Source: Porticoccus sp038143955 (lineage in GTDB: Bacteria; Pseudomonadota; Gammaproteobacteria; Pseudomonadales; Porticoccaceae). Taken from it: a DNA stretch of 64,000 nucleotides. The first letter of the stretch is position 1. Each line of letters starts with the position of its first letter. Under the pieces are notes generated by a model. It searched no databases and was not told where the DNA came from. It saw nothing but the letters and a program-made list of their open reading frames with translations. The stretch is taken from positions 146,819-210,818 of the forward strand of contig JAYQMT010000004.1 in the NCBI GenBank assembly GCA_038143955.1, in the 5' to 3' direction. Below are positions 1 to 7,348 of this stretch, in pieces. Made by a program: the position numbers and the translations under genes.

Positions 1-517
1 GAAGTTGAAATAAGCATTCTTCCATTTCCTCTACTTTGAAGAACTTGTCGATCTCAACCCTGCCTCGATCAGTTACTCTACTTAAATTCGTATCAAAATA
101 GCCAGCGTGAAAATCTTTAATCTCTTTTTCCTCATAAGCATAATTGATAAAGCCATCGAAATCGTCTTTCATATAAAACTCATGACACTTCTGTATGAAA
201 GGCATTTTAGGTGAATCAATGTTATTCTCAGCGAAATAATCAAACTTCCATCCTCCAAGATAAGAAAACATAGAAACTACGCGGTCAAAAGGATTCCTTA
301 CCACAGTAAACTTAAAATAATCTTTGTAGTCTGGCACTTCCCACAATATTCCATTGATAGCTCTTTCGCATGTGGTCCTATATTTATCATCATAGTCTTG
401 TTGGTTTTGATTATTCTCGTAATCAGGCTCTATGTTTGATAAAAGATAATGCTTAATAAATGTACCCCCAGATTTTGGAATATGCACATAAATAAACTTG
501 TGCTCATGGCTATACAT
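1..517 (-). CDS. Sulfotransferase family protein (3' end outside window)
   Basis: Reading leftward from an ATG at 517, the frame stays open to the window edge (172 codons). Residues 12-19 read HIPKSGGT, the 5'-phosphosulfate-binding loop of PAPS-dependent carbohydrate sulfotransferases (Sulfotransfer_2 type), and near residue 74 VVRNPFDRVVS matches the 3'-phosphate-binding motif. The family transfers sulfate from PAPS to a sugar or protein hydroxyl. The start overlaps the stop of the upstream glycosyltransferase by 8 bases, so the two are translationally coupled, which suggests sulfation of a glycan made by this cluster. The acceptor is unknown. The C-terminus is missing from the window. Confidence 0.8.
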   Translation of the reverse strand, partial: MYSHEHKFIYVHIPKSGGTFIKHYLLSNIEPDYENNQNQQDYDDKYRTTCERAINGILWEVPDYKDYFKFTVVRNPFDRVVSMFSYLGGWKFDYFAENNIDSPKMPFIQKCHEFYMKDDFDGFINYAYEEKEIKDFHAGYFDTNLSRVTDRGRVEIDKFFKVEEMEECLFQL

Positions 518-1361
518 TGATCTTATCCATAACTTGAGGGTTATCTAGATTGTCAAGCAAGAATTGTTTTCCGTCTTCACCACAAAGATGACAAAGATAA
601 AAGTCTTTATTGTCTTCACCTTTCTGGAAGCAGGCTTGATAGTTTGCATTCCATATCCATTGAAGAGGTTTGTGATAATCGGTAACTGTTGTTTTAGCGT
701 ATGCGTAGCCGTACATATCTTGATCAATAAAGTCTTTGCGCTCTCCTAGTATTTCTAAAACTGGATTATCGATTAAGTTGTGCTCTTTTAGGAAATCTAC
801 AATAGAATATTGATCTGGTAATACCTCAACCATCTCAGATACAATCTTGCGGCTCATGATGTAGCAGCCAAGATTTAAATTATACTTAGGTATATTCCGT
901 TGAGTTTTTTCGTTAAACCAATAAACATCTTCGTCTTTAGGGATGGCTTTTAGATATTCTTTTAAAAATACCTCATTCTTTTTAACTACCGCTTCATTAA
1001 AGCCATACTGCATCATGAACTCTTCGTCTTTGTGGTACTCAAAAATGTCAGGCGCAGTTTTGCTAACTACCATATCAAGATCAAGTAAAGCAAATTTATC
1101 GTAGTCTGTCTTTAAAAACTCATGCAAGAATAGAACTTTGATAAAAGTGCTTTTTTGATAATGACTAAAACTATACTGATGTATATCCTGGTATCCAGGA
1201 AAATCTGACATCGATATAACCTTTAAATCGCAATTAATTTTCTCTGCATACTTTTCAATAGACCCAAGACAATGAGGTACCCATGCCATGTTTTTATACC
1301 CGGGATTTGCGAAATCGGCATCCTTTGGTAAATCGTTAATTACGTAAATTACATTCTTCAT
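510..1361 (-). CDS. Glycosyltransferase, GT-A fold with DxD motif
   Basis: A 283-residue protein. The N-terminal half has alternating hydrophobic strands, and the segment FALLDLDMVV (about residue 91) contains a D-L-D triad typical of metal and nucleotide-sugar binding in GT-A glycosyltransferases such as the GT8/GT32 type. LNLGCYIMSRK near residue 163 resembles the acceptor-side strand of these enzymes. It overlaps the next upstream gene by 4 bases (ATGA type) and the downstream sulfotransferase by 8. Donor and acceptor cannot be predicted. The family-level call is fairly safe; the exact GT family is uncertain. Confidence 0.65.
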   Translation of the reverse strand: MKNVIYVINDLPKDADFANPGYKNMAWVPHCLGSIEKYAEKINCDLKVISMSDFPGYQDIHQYSFSHYQKSTFIKVLFLHEFLKTDYDKFALLDLDMVVSKTAPDIFEYHKDEEFMMQYGFNEAVVKKNEVFLKEYLKAIPKDEDVYWFNEKTQRNIPKYNLNLGCYIMSRKIVSEMVEVLPDQYSIVDFLKEHNLIDNPVLEILGERKDFIDQDMYGYAYAKTTVTDYHKPLQWIWNANYQACFQKGEDNKDFYLCHLCGEDGKQFLLDNLDNPQVMDKINV

Positions 1362-2287
1362 ATTTTTGTCACTTCTAAATCTTCATCAAGTAAACCCCAA
1401 TTATCGGGGTTTGGGTTATCTAATAGCTTATTTCTTATATCAAGAGGGTTAGTTTTTCTGGCGCCTTCTTGCTGTGCATGTGGCTGAGTAGTATCATTTG
1501 AAGCTCCATCATCACGACCATGAAATTGATGATAAAAATCTGCATCAATAGCTAAGCAAAGATTGTAAACATCTTCTTTTGCAGCAATTCTATTCGTAAA
1601 CTCGGTGTCCATACTATTCATGTACACAAGATTTTCATTGAAACCTTTATGCTCTAGGTAGCAATCACGCTCAACCATCATAACGCCAACTGCGCCTCCG
1701 TAAAAAGGATAAATTTCCCTGTTTGGCATTAATCTACTGTAATGATTATGTTCATGGCAAATTTCTACTTTGTAAGAAAGCTCTTGATCATAAATAAAAT
1801 CACGAAAAACAGAATGATGAGATTGTGATTCGTCTAAATTTCTGCGACTACAAAAAGATGCACGAGGCCAAGGCCAGCCATAATCCTTTACCTCAAACTC
1901 TTTATAAAACCAATCCATAAAACGTTGACCTATGAGAGTATCTTGATCAATCCGAGCAAAATGCTTACCTTCCATTTGTCGAAACCCAACATTCATCGCA
2001 TGGACTTCTGAAAATGGGGAATCGCCCTGATGTTTATCAGCAATATCAGGTGGAACCGTAACAATTTTAAGAAGATCTTTTGTTTCTGGCGATAGTCTAC
2101 CAAGAATATCGGTCTTCATGGGTTCGTTTCTTGAGCACCAATCAACCAATACAACCTCAGATTGCTCCTCTACTTTATTTTTTTTAATAATTTCACACGC
2201 GTGATTAACTGTATTTATACATCTACCGACTGAATCTCCGTTGTAATTATCATTTCGAGAGCAAACAATATAAGATATTCTCTTCAT
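1358..2287 (-). CDS. GT2-like (GT-A) glycosyltransferase
   Basis: A 309-residue protein. It begins RISYIVCSRNDNY, the usual first strand of family 2 transferases, followed by VVLVDWCSRNEP and HFARIDQDT, where D-Q-D takes the place of the DxD metal-binding motif. Near residue 225, NSMDTEFTNRI resembles the catalytic-base region (ED/DTE followed by a basic residue). GGAVGVMMVERDCY fits the strand before it. It is coupled by 4-base overlaps to both neighbours, so it belongs to one operon with the sulfotransferase. Substrate unknown. Confidence 0.65.
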   Translation of the reverse strand: MKRISYIVCSRNDNYNGDSVGRCINTVNHACEIIKKNKVEEQSEVVLVDWCSRNEPMKTDILGRLSPETKDLLKIVTVPPDIADKHQGDSPFSEVHAMNVGFRQMEGKHFARIDQDTLIGQRFMDWFYKEFEVKDYGWPWPRASFCSRRNLDESQSHHSVFRDFIYDQELSYKVEICHEHNHYSRLMPNREIYPFYGGAVGVMMVERDCYLEHKGFNENLVYMNSMDTEFTNRIAAKEDVYNLCLAIDADFYHQFHGRDDGASNDTTQPHAQQEGARKTNPLDIRNKLLDNPNPDNWGLLDEDLEVTKI

Positions 2288-2922
2288 TTTTCTGGAACTA
2301 ACCTCCTGCAGTTAAATGAAAAAACTTTACTAGGATTCGGTACAGTTACTTGTTTGCCGCCGACCTGCTTCAATAGATTCATGTAGAGTGAATTTGGTGT
2401 TGATATATGTTTGTCTAAATGCTTTAAGCAGTGAAAGTTTATACTTCCTCTATATTTTGGATCTATATTAGAGTTGTATGTATTTGGCGCAATATAAAAA
2501 ACCTTGTTCATCCAATTGAAGGTATTGTAAAGTTTTAATAAAGCTTCTTCCGCGTCCGTCACAACAAAAAAATTTGCTTGTCTTGAGTTGATTTGAACTT
2601 TATTCATTTGTGCAATATAAACATTTAAGTTTTGCATCTTTTCAGACTCTAATATGACACCCCAAGTATGTTGGGTTATATTTTTATTAATCCTAATGAT
2701 TTCTTCTATTGCAGGCTCTGGCAAGGCCCCTATACTATAAATGCTTTTATTGAATTTATATGCTTCGTATTCCATTTTAAGCTTTTGTATTTTCTTTTGA
2801 TCTGTATAATATTTAAATGATTGTTCGTACTCAAGCTCCCTGTCTAAATAATCTAAGATTTTTAAGGCTGTTTGCTCGTATTTTAGTTTTACTAAATTAC
2901 ACGCTTTTTTAATAGTTTTCAT
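2284..2922 (-). CDS. Conserved-looking protein of the glycan operon, function unknown
   Basis: A 212-residue protein, not recognised. The N-terminal 70 residues are rich in Lys, Glu and Tyr and look helical (LKYEQTALKILDYLDRELEY). The remainder has strand-like stretches (NFFVVTDAEEALLKLYN, KVFYIAPNTY) that would fit a Rossmann or GT-like half domain, but no catalytic motif is visible. The stop overlaps the start of the downstream glycosyltransferase by 4 bases. It is the first sizeable gene of this operon. Confidence 0.55.
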   Translation of the reverse strand: MKTIKKACNLVKLKYEQTALKILDYLDRELEYEQSFKYYTDQKKIQKLKMEYEAYKFNKSIYSIGALPEPAIEEIIRINKNITQHTWGVILESEKMQNLNVYIAQMNKVQINSRQANFFVVTDAEEALLKLYNTFNWMNKVFYIAPNTYNSNIDPKYRGSINFHCLKHLDKHISTPNSLYMNLLKQVGGKQVTVPNPSKVFSFNCRRLVPEK

Positions 2923-2924
2923 AA

Positions 2925-3023
2925 TTAAGTTGATGGGGAAGGTTTTTTTGTTCCAACAACAAGGAGTCTTGACATCTTAGAGATTATCAATTTTCCAGTT
3001 TTGGCTATTATTAATCGACCCAT
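2925..3023 (-). CDS. Possible 32-residue basic small protein
   Basis: An ATG at 3023 preceded by GAGGG (a good ribosome binding site) opens a 32-codon frame ending two bases before the start of the 212-residue gene. The product is basic and hydrophobic, starting MGRLIIAKTGKLIISK. It could be a real leader or small protein or a chance frame; tight spacing and the ribosome site favour translation. The rest of the gap up to 3151 is AT-rich, with no recognised element. Confidence 0.35.
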   Translation of the reverse strand: MGRLIIAKTGKLIISKMSRLLVVGTKKPSPST

Positions 3024-3151
3024 TTAACCCTCACGATTTATATTGAATATCGATACAGTTATAGGTGTTGATTAATTTTGTGCTGTTATGTGGTATTAAA
3101 AAAAATTAAAAGTAGAAAAAACTGTAGCGCGCATAAGTATATTATATACAC

Positions 3152-3690
3152 CTATGTCCAAGTATTAAAGGTAAATCTTTCTACAATCTCCTCTCTTGTT
3201 TTTGAGTTAGAAAAGAACCATGTAAATGGATAGCTATTTCTTATTTCTGTAATTTTTTCTTTAGTAGACTCAATGCTCTTTTCTATTGCGGATATGTCTG
3301 AGTATTTTAAGTCATTTGTTTGTATTTTTAAATCTTTTGCGATAGAAATTATTTTATCTATTTTGTTCGTTTTTTTGCTTCTACAGCGCTTTGATATATT
3401 TCTAATTGATTTTCTTTACTGTCAAGTTTATCTGGATGTGTTTTTTTTGCAATCTCTCTGTATAAAGATTTTATTTTTGCATTTGAAATCTCTATAGGTT
3501 TGTCTTTGATCTCTTCTTTTTTTTCTTCAAGAGGATTTTTGGCGTTGTTTTTCTTGCAAAAAACAGATACAGCCTCTAAAAAAAGAGGCAAGGCATCATT
3601 AAATATGCTTTCGACTTCAAAAAGCTCTTCGTTTACTCTTTTACATTTTGCTTTTAATGATCTAATTAATCTTTGTTTGAATTTATCCAA
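3152..3690 (-). CDS. J-domain (DnaJ-like) protein, frame broken at an A7 run
   Basis: The first 110 residues contain a J-domain core, KIKSLYREIAKKTHPDKL, with the invariant HPD tripeptide that stimulates the ATPase of Hsp70/DnaK. It sits after an acidic and basic helical N-terminal region rather than at the extreme N-terminus. The frame stops just after a run of seven T on the plus strand (3370-3376). One extra A on the coding strand would continue the protein for about 70 more residues, ending near SYPFTWFFSNSKTREEIVERF, with the stop at 3152-3154. The continuation is strongly helical and ends cleanly, so I take the full span as the gene. A role in recruiting host DnaK for virion assembly or replication is inferred. 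Confidence 0.65.
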
Positions 3691-3712
3691 TTATCAAAAC
3701 CCCGATTAAAAA

Positions 3713-4726
3713 CTAAAAATCATCATCTAAAGAACCGCTCTGTTGGTATTCCCTGACTCTTCTTTCAAAGAAATTTCCCATAGCCTGAACGTCAACTACT
3801 TCTCCTAGCCAAGGAAAAGGATTATTATCATTAGGGAATCTAAATTCTAAACCTATGGCTTCAAGCCTTCTGTTGCCGATATAATGCATGTAATCAACGA
3901 ACATTTCCGCATTAAGGCCAAGTATACCTGTTGGGAGTACATCGTGAGCATAAGCTATTTCAAGCTCTACCGCTCTTTTAATATGCTCTATAAACTCATT
4001 TTGTATGTCTTTTGTCCATATTGATGGATTTTGCTCAATCAAAGTATTAATTAAATAAGTTCCGAATGCAATATGCGAGCTTTCGTCTCGTAATGTATAC
4101 TTAATTTGATCAGAAATGCCTTGTAGTTTGTTTTGACGACCAAGGGCGAGTAACATCGCAAAACCGCTAAAGAAGAAGGTTCCTTCGCACACAATCCAAT
4201 AAGTTAGGAAGTTTCTAAGCAATTCTTGTTTGCCTTCTTTGTTTTCTGTATTAAAATCTGGCCTACTTATATCATTGGTGATTGACATAAGAAAATCATC
4301 CTTGGCTTTTATGCTTGGTATAGTTTCGTAAGCCGCAAAAACTTCTTCAATATCTAGATCAAGGCTGTCACAAATGTAAACTACCGTGAGATTATGAAGA
4401 CTTTCTTCAAAAGCTTGACGCAAGATATACTGACGACACTCAGCATCCGTAATAAATCGAAAAGCAGATAGCAACAAGTTATTGCCGACCAAAGACTCGC
4501 TTCCTGCAAAAAATCCAAGACAGCGCTTAACGAGTAATTTTTCATCTTCCGTGATTTCATTGTTTTTCCATTGTTTAATGTCATTCTGCATGCTTATTTC
4601 AGTTGGCATCCAATTATTAGCACAACTTTTTAGAAATAAATCCCAAGCATACTTATGTTTATGAGGTAAAATTCTGTTTACTCCTGCGATATTTTTAGTT
4701 AAAAGTTTTCCTGTTTTATCTGACAT
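3713..4726 (-). CDS. nrdB: Ribonucleoside-diphosphate reductase beta subunit, class I, lacking the usual radical tyrosine
   Basis: A 337-residue R2 protein that generates the radical for reduction of ribonucleotides to deoxyribonucleotides with NrdA. The six metal ligands are in place: E77 (in SESLVGNN), E108 and H111 (EESLH), E181 (CEGTFFF), E215 and H218 (RDESSH). The first ligand is Glu rather than Asp. The position four residues after H111, where E. coli NrdB has Tyr122, is Val115. This matches the pattern of class Ic-like R2 proteins, which replace the tyrosyl radical with a metal centre, although Phe is the textbook replacement. The acidic C-terminus (SLDDDF) is the expected NrdA-docking tail. 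A good promoter lies just upstream at 4766-4794. Confidence 0.93.
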   Translation of the reverse strand: MSDKTGKLLTKNIAGVNRILPHKHKYAWDLFLKSCANNWMPTEISMQNDIKQWKNNEITEDEKLLVKRCLGFFAGSESLVGNNLLLSAFRFITDAECRQYILRQAFEESLHNLTVVYICDSLDLDIEEVFAAYETIPSIKAKDDFLMSITNDISRPDFNTENKEGKQELLRNFLTYWIVCEGTFFFSGFAMLLALGRQNKLQGISDQIKYTLRDESSHIAFGTYLINTLIEQNPSIWTKDIQNEFIEHIKRAVELEIAYAHDVLPTGILGLNAEMFVDYMHYIGNRRLEAIGLEFRFPNDNNPFPWLGEVVDVQAMGNFFERRVREYQQSGSLDDDF

Positions 4727-4765
4727 AATATATTTATAACGGTATTTTAATCATTTTAGATTTTA

Positions 4766-4794
4766 ATAATATCATATTTTAAAGGTCAAGTCAA
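4766..4794 (-). promoter_or_regulatory. Sigma70-type promoter for nrdB
   Basis: On the minus strand TTGACT (4794-4789) and TATTAT (4771-4766) are separated by 17 bases, close to the bacterial sigma70 consensus. Transcription would begin about 30 bases ahead of the nrdB ATG. It lies in the divergent gap between nrdB and the plus-strand DUF285 gene, which is otherwise made of A/T runs. Confidence 0.6.
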
Positions 4795-4837
4795 TTTTTT
4801 TTTTAAAAAAATAAAAAAACAACGTGTACTAAAAGTT

Positions 4838-6244
4838 ATGAAAATTAAAACAAGCTGGTTAAATAGCGGTAAAACCGTAAAAATTCCTTTGTGTCCACCA
4901 TCATTTTTTCCTGGTGAGACATTAAACTTAACTGTAAATTGGGGCGATGGCTCTGGTAATGAAACTATTACTAGTTTTGATAGTTCAGATCAGGTCACTG
5001 ATGGTGCTGGAACTGTAGTTGCCAACCTACTCAGTCATCAATACACAGGAACTTCTGGTCATAAGACTATCACTATTACTGGTGGTTATGGCAATAAGAT
5101 TGCATTTATGCAAACTGTGAAGCAAGACAGTAATGGGGACACTCAAGATACAACTTCTTCGGGTACTAGGTGGCTCTTCAAAAAAATATTTGAATGTAAT
5201 ACTGGTACTCAGTTTTACGTTCATGGACAAGGAGATTTTAGAGGCTTTGGTAGGCTTCAAACACTTGGTTCAAACATTGAATCGCTAACCTCGGCAAATC
5301 CCGAAACAGCTATAGCCCTATCTAGTGCGAGTACTGCCACTATGTTGATGGATAAGACTTTTTTTAATTGTCCTAAGCTACAGTACTTTGGTGAATTCAG
5401 CCCAACAAATGCGACTAGTTTACAATACACATTATCTAAATGTGTAAAATTAAATAAATGTCAGGCGATTAATGATTGGGATATGGAAAAAGTGACTATC
5501 GCAACAGGAGCTTGTAAGGATTCTGCAATATCCGTAGGATTATGGAAATGGTTCATGGAGTCGGAAAGCAAAGATTACGCCATTGAAGATATGTCTGGTA
5601 TGTTTGAAGGAGCCGACTTTAATAAAGGAATTAATGGATGGGACCTGTCTACTGTAAAAGATACGTCAAACATGTTCAAAGACTCTAATTTCAATAAGCC
5701 AATATGGAAATGGTTTAAAGAAGATAATGTTCTTGAGAATATGGATGGAATGTTTCAAAATAATGAAGATTTCGACAAAGGTATTCAGGGTTGGGACTTA
5801 GCTGATGATATTAGCCAAACCGATGCATTTGATGGTGCGCCGCAAGTAGGTGAAGCTCAAGTTCCTAGTGTCATAACTGTACCTGAACTCCCTGTTCTAG
5901 ATGATTCTGGTGACTATAGGTTTTACTATCAGGCTATTCCTCCAAGTGGAGAAATTGGGACATTTAATTCTTATGATAACGTATATACTTATGGTTATCA
6001 GTATCAGAATAGTGGTTACTACCTGCGCCTGGAGAGGGAAAATGCGGGGACTGATAATGAATATATAACCATACACTTAAAAGATCGTGATGATAATCAA
6101 ATTAAGGTATACGACAATGGTAGCGATAATGGGTTTGATGTTCTGATAAACTATCCGTCGGCGGCTGTTGATGGAGGGTTTTATCACATGGTTCCATCTA
6201 TCGATGTCACTCTTGATACTATATCGGAATGGCCATCATCTTAA
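4838..6244 (+). CDS. DUF285/BspA-like repeat surface protein
   Basis: A 468-residue protein, isolated on the plus strand between minus-strand genes. Residues about 230-330 carry the repeat pattern of DUF285 (BspA-like, lipoprotein-associated): MSGMFEGADFN, GINGWDLSTVKDTSNMF, then IWKWF, MDGMFQNNEDFDKGIQGWDL. The N-terminal 90 residues (LTVNWGDGSGNETI) resemble a PKD-like beta sandwich. There is no signal peptide. Such repeats are found in bacterial surface proteins and in some phage virion proteins, where they mediate binding; a virion decoration or adhesion role is inferred. The single-gene orientation and its own terminator make it look like a moron (an independently acquired cargo gene). 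Confidence 0.7.
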   Translation: MKIKTSWLNSGKTVKIPLCPPSFFPGETLNLTVNWGDGSGNETITSFDSSDQVTDGAGTVVANLLSHQYTGTSGHKTITITGGYGNKIAFMQTVKQDSNGDTQDTTSSGTRWLFKKIFECNTGTQFYVHGQGDFRGFGRLQTLGSNIESLTSANPETAIALSSASTATMLMDKTFFNCPKLQYFGEFSPTNATSLQYTLSKCVKLNKCQAINDWDMEKVTIATGACKDSAISVGLWKWFMESESKDYAIEDMSGMFEGADFNKGINGWDLSTVKDTSNMFKDSNFNKPIWKWFKEDNVLENMDGMFQNNEDFDKGIQGWDLADDISQTDAFDGAPQVGEAQVPSVITVPELPVLDDSGDYRFYYQAIPPSGEIGTFNSYDNVYTYGYQYQNSGYYLRLERENAGTDNEYITIHLKDRDDNQIKVYDNGSDNGFDVLINYPSAAVDGGFYHMVPSIDVTLDTISEWPSS

Positions 6245-6270
6245 ATCTTAATTAAAATTAAACTAAATTT

Positions 6271-6298
6271 AAGCCCGCCGTAATGGCGGGCTTTTTTG
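6271..6298 (+). terminator. Rho-independent terminator after the DUF285 gene
   Basis: A 9-base perfect stem, aagcccgcc / ggcgggctt with a 5-base loop, is followed by a T tract (cttttttg). It stands 26 bases after the plus-strand stop and is the clearest hairpin in the window. On the opposite strand the stem is not followed by a T run, so it serves the plus strand. Confidence 0.92.
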
Positions 6299-6319
6299 TT
6301 TTGAATTGATAGCTCTTAA

Positions 6320-6604
6320 TTATTTTTTTTGTTTTATATTTTTAAAAATATGTTTTAGGTAAATATAAAAAGCATAGAACAGGGGGAAGAATCCAATAAA
6401 AAACACGAGCGCGCCAATTAGACTAAAAGCCAAATAAGGAGTAGTGTAGTCAATCAAATCAGTTTGATTAATTTTATTACTTGCCTGGTTAATTGGATCA
6501 GGATTATGGTTGACCCAGGGCATATTAGTTGTATTTTTTTTGTTTTTAATTGGTTGCATGCAACCCAAAGAATTAAGTAGTAAAAATATAATTATATATT
6601 TCAT
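6320..6604 (-). CDS. Small lipoprotein with C-terminal membrane segment
   Basis: A 94-residue protein. The N-terminus MKYIIIFLLLNSLGCMQ is a lipoprotein signal with a lipobox ending at Cys15. A polar linker rich in Asn follows, then one long hydrophobic segment (about residues 56-83, LAFSLIGALVFFIGFFPLFY) and a basic tail. The arrangement of lipidated N-terminus plus transmembrane segment would tether it between membranes. A spanin-like or superinfection-exclusion role is possible but unproven, and no lysis genes are nearby. Its ATG overlaps the TGA of the upstream gene (ATGA at 6601-6604). Confidence 0.6.
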   Translation of the reverse strand: MKYIIIFLLLNSLGCMQPIKNKKNTTNMPWVNHNPDPINQASNKINQTDLIDYTTPYLAFSLIGALVFFIGFFPLFYAFYIYLKHIFKNIKQKK

Positions 6605-6914
6605 CTAACCTTGTATCTTTTTAAGAATCTGATAACTTCGTTGAGGTTAAAAGAATTAATTCTTTTGACAACAATGTCGCCACATTCAGGATGCATTGAA
6701 ATGCCGTCTTCATTATCAGAATAAGTTAATAAATAAGTAATATAATCATGAGCGCCATTTTTTTAAGCCAAGACCAATAAGATGATCGCGTTCCTTTTGG
6801 GCAAGAAAGTAAAACATCTTCAAAACAATAAACCTTACTGAATAATGTAATATCTCTAAAACAAGAGATTTCACTTGGCGGCTCAGACAGAGAACAGTCG
6901 ATTATTAGATTCAT
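6601..6914 (-). CDS. Small protein of unknown function, frame broken
   Basis: Starts at 6914 (MNLIIDCSLSEPPSEISC). The frame breaks in a run of T at 6758-6764. Adding one A on the coding strand restores a 104-residue protein ending RFLKRYKVR, with its TGA overlapping the next ATG, which is strong support for the restored frame. The start MNLIIDCSLSEPP and the later strands could suggest a small HAD-like or hydrolase-like fold, but no motif is convincing. It lies between the Nudix gene and the lipoprotein gene. Confidence 0.5.
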
Positions 6915-6934
6915 AAAAATGAATACACTTAACT

Positions 6935-7348
6935 TTAGCTTTGATGGTCTTGTATGATGATGTCAAAAAGTGAAGGATCAATCTTGAGACCGCAAGAATT
7001 AATCTTTTCAATATCAATCCACATAAAATCTGTGTGTTCGAAATTTAAATTAGGATTAATTCTTTCCTTAGAATTGAATTTATACAAGAAAAAACATGAA
7101 TCTATTTTGTTTATCTCAGTTACAAAAGAAAGATTTTTAACATCAACATTTATGCCAGCCTCTTCGAATAGCTCTCTTGAGGCGCAATCTATTGGAGATT
7201 CGTTTGCTTCAATTGACCCACAAAAAATAGACCAATACCCTGGGAATGAAGTCGGAGAGTTTGTTATCGGGCAAATTTCAATCCTTTTAGCCAAAAGCAA
7301 AGAGTCGTTGTGTTTAACAACTACTCCGGCATAGAAGTTTTTATCCAT
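6935..7348 (-). CDS. Nudix hydrolase
   Basis: A 137-residue protein with a complete Nudix box: G at about residue 43, then GSIEANE, a seven-residue spacer, and RELFEEAGI, which exactly fits GX5EX7REUXEEXGU. Nudix enzymes hydrolyse nucleoside diphosphates linked to another group. Candidates here are oxidised dNTPs, nucleotide sugars (plausible beside the sugar-nucleotide genes) or RNA caps, and the sequence does not decide. The ATG overlaps the last codons of the upstream protease gene by 8 bases, so they are coupled. Confidence 0.92.
   Translation of the reverse strand: MDKNFYAGVVVKHNDSLLLAKRIEICPITNSPTSFPGYWSIFCGSIEANESPIDCASRELFEEAGINVDVKNLSFVTEINKIDSCFFLYKFNSKERINPNLNFEHTDFMWIDIEKINSCGLKIDPSLFDIIIQDHQS

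Noticed and set aside
4731..4738. TATAAATA on the minus strand upstream of nrdB, identical to the T4 late promoter core
   Set aside because: It is only about 5 bases from the nrdB start, too close for a transcript with a leader, and such octamers are frequent by chance in AT-rich DNA. The sigma70 promoter just upstream is better.
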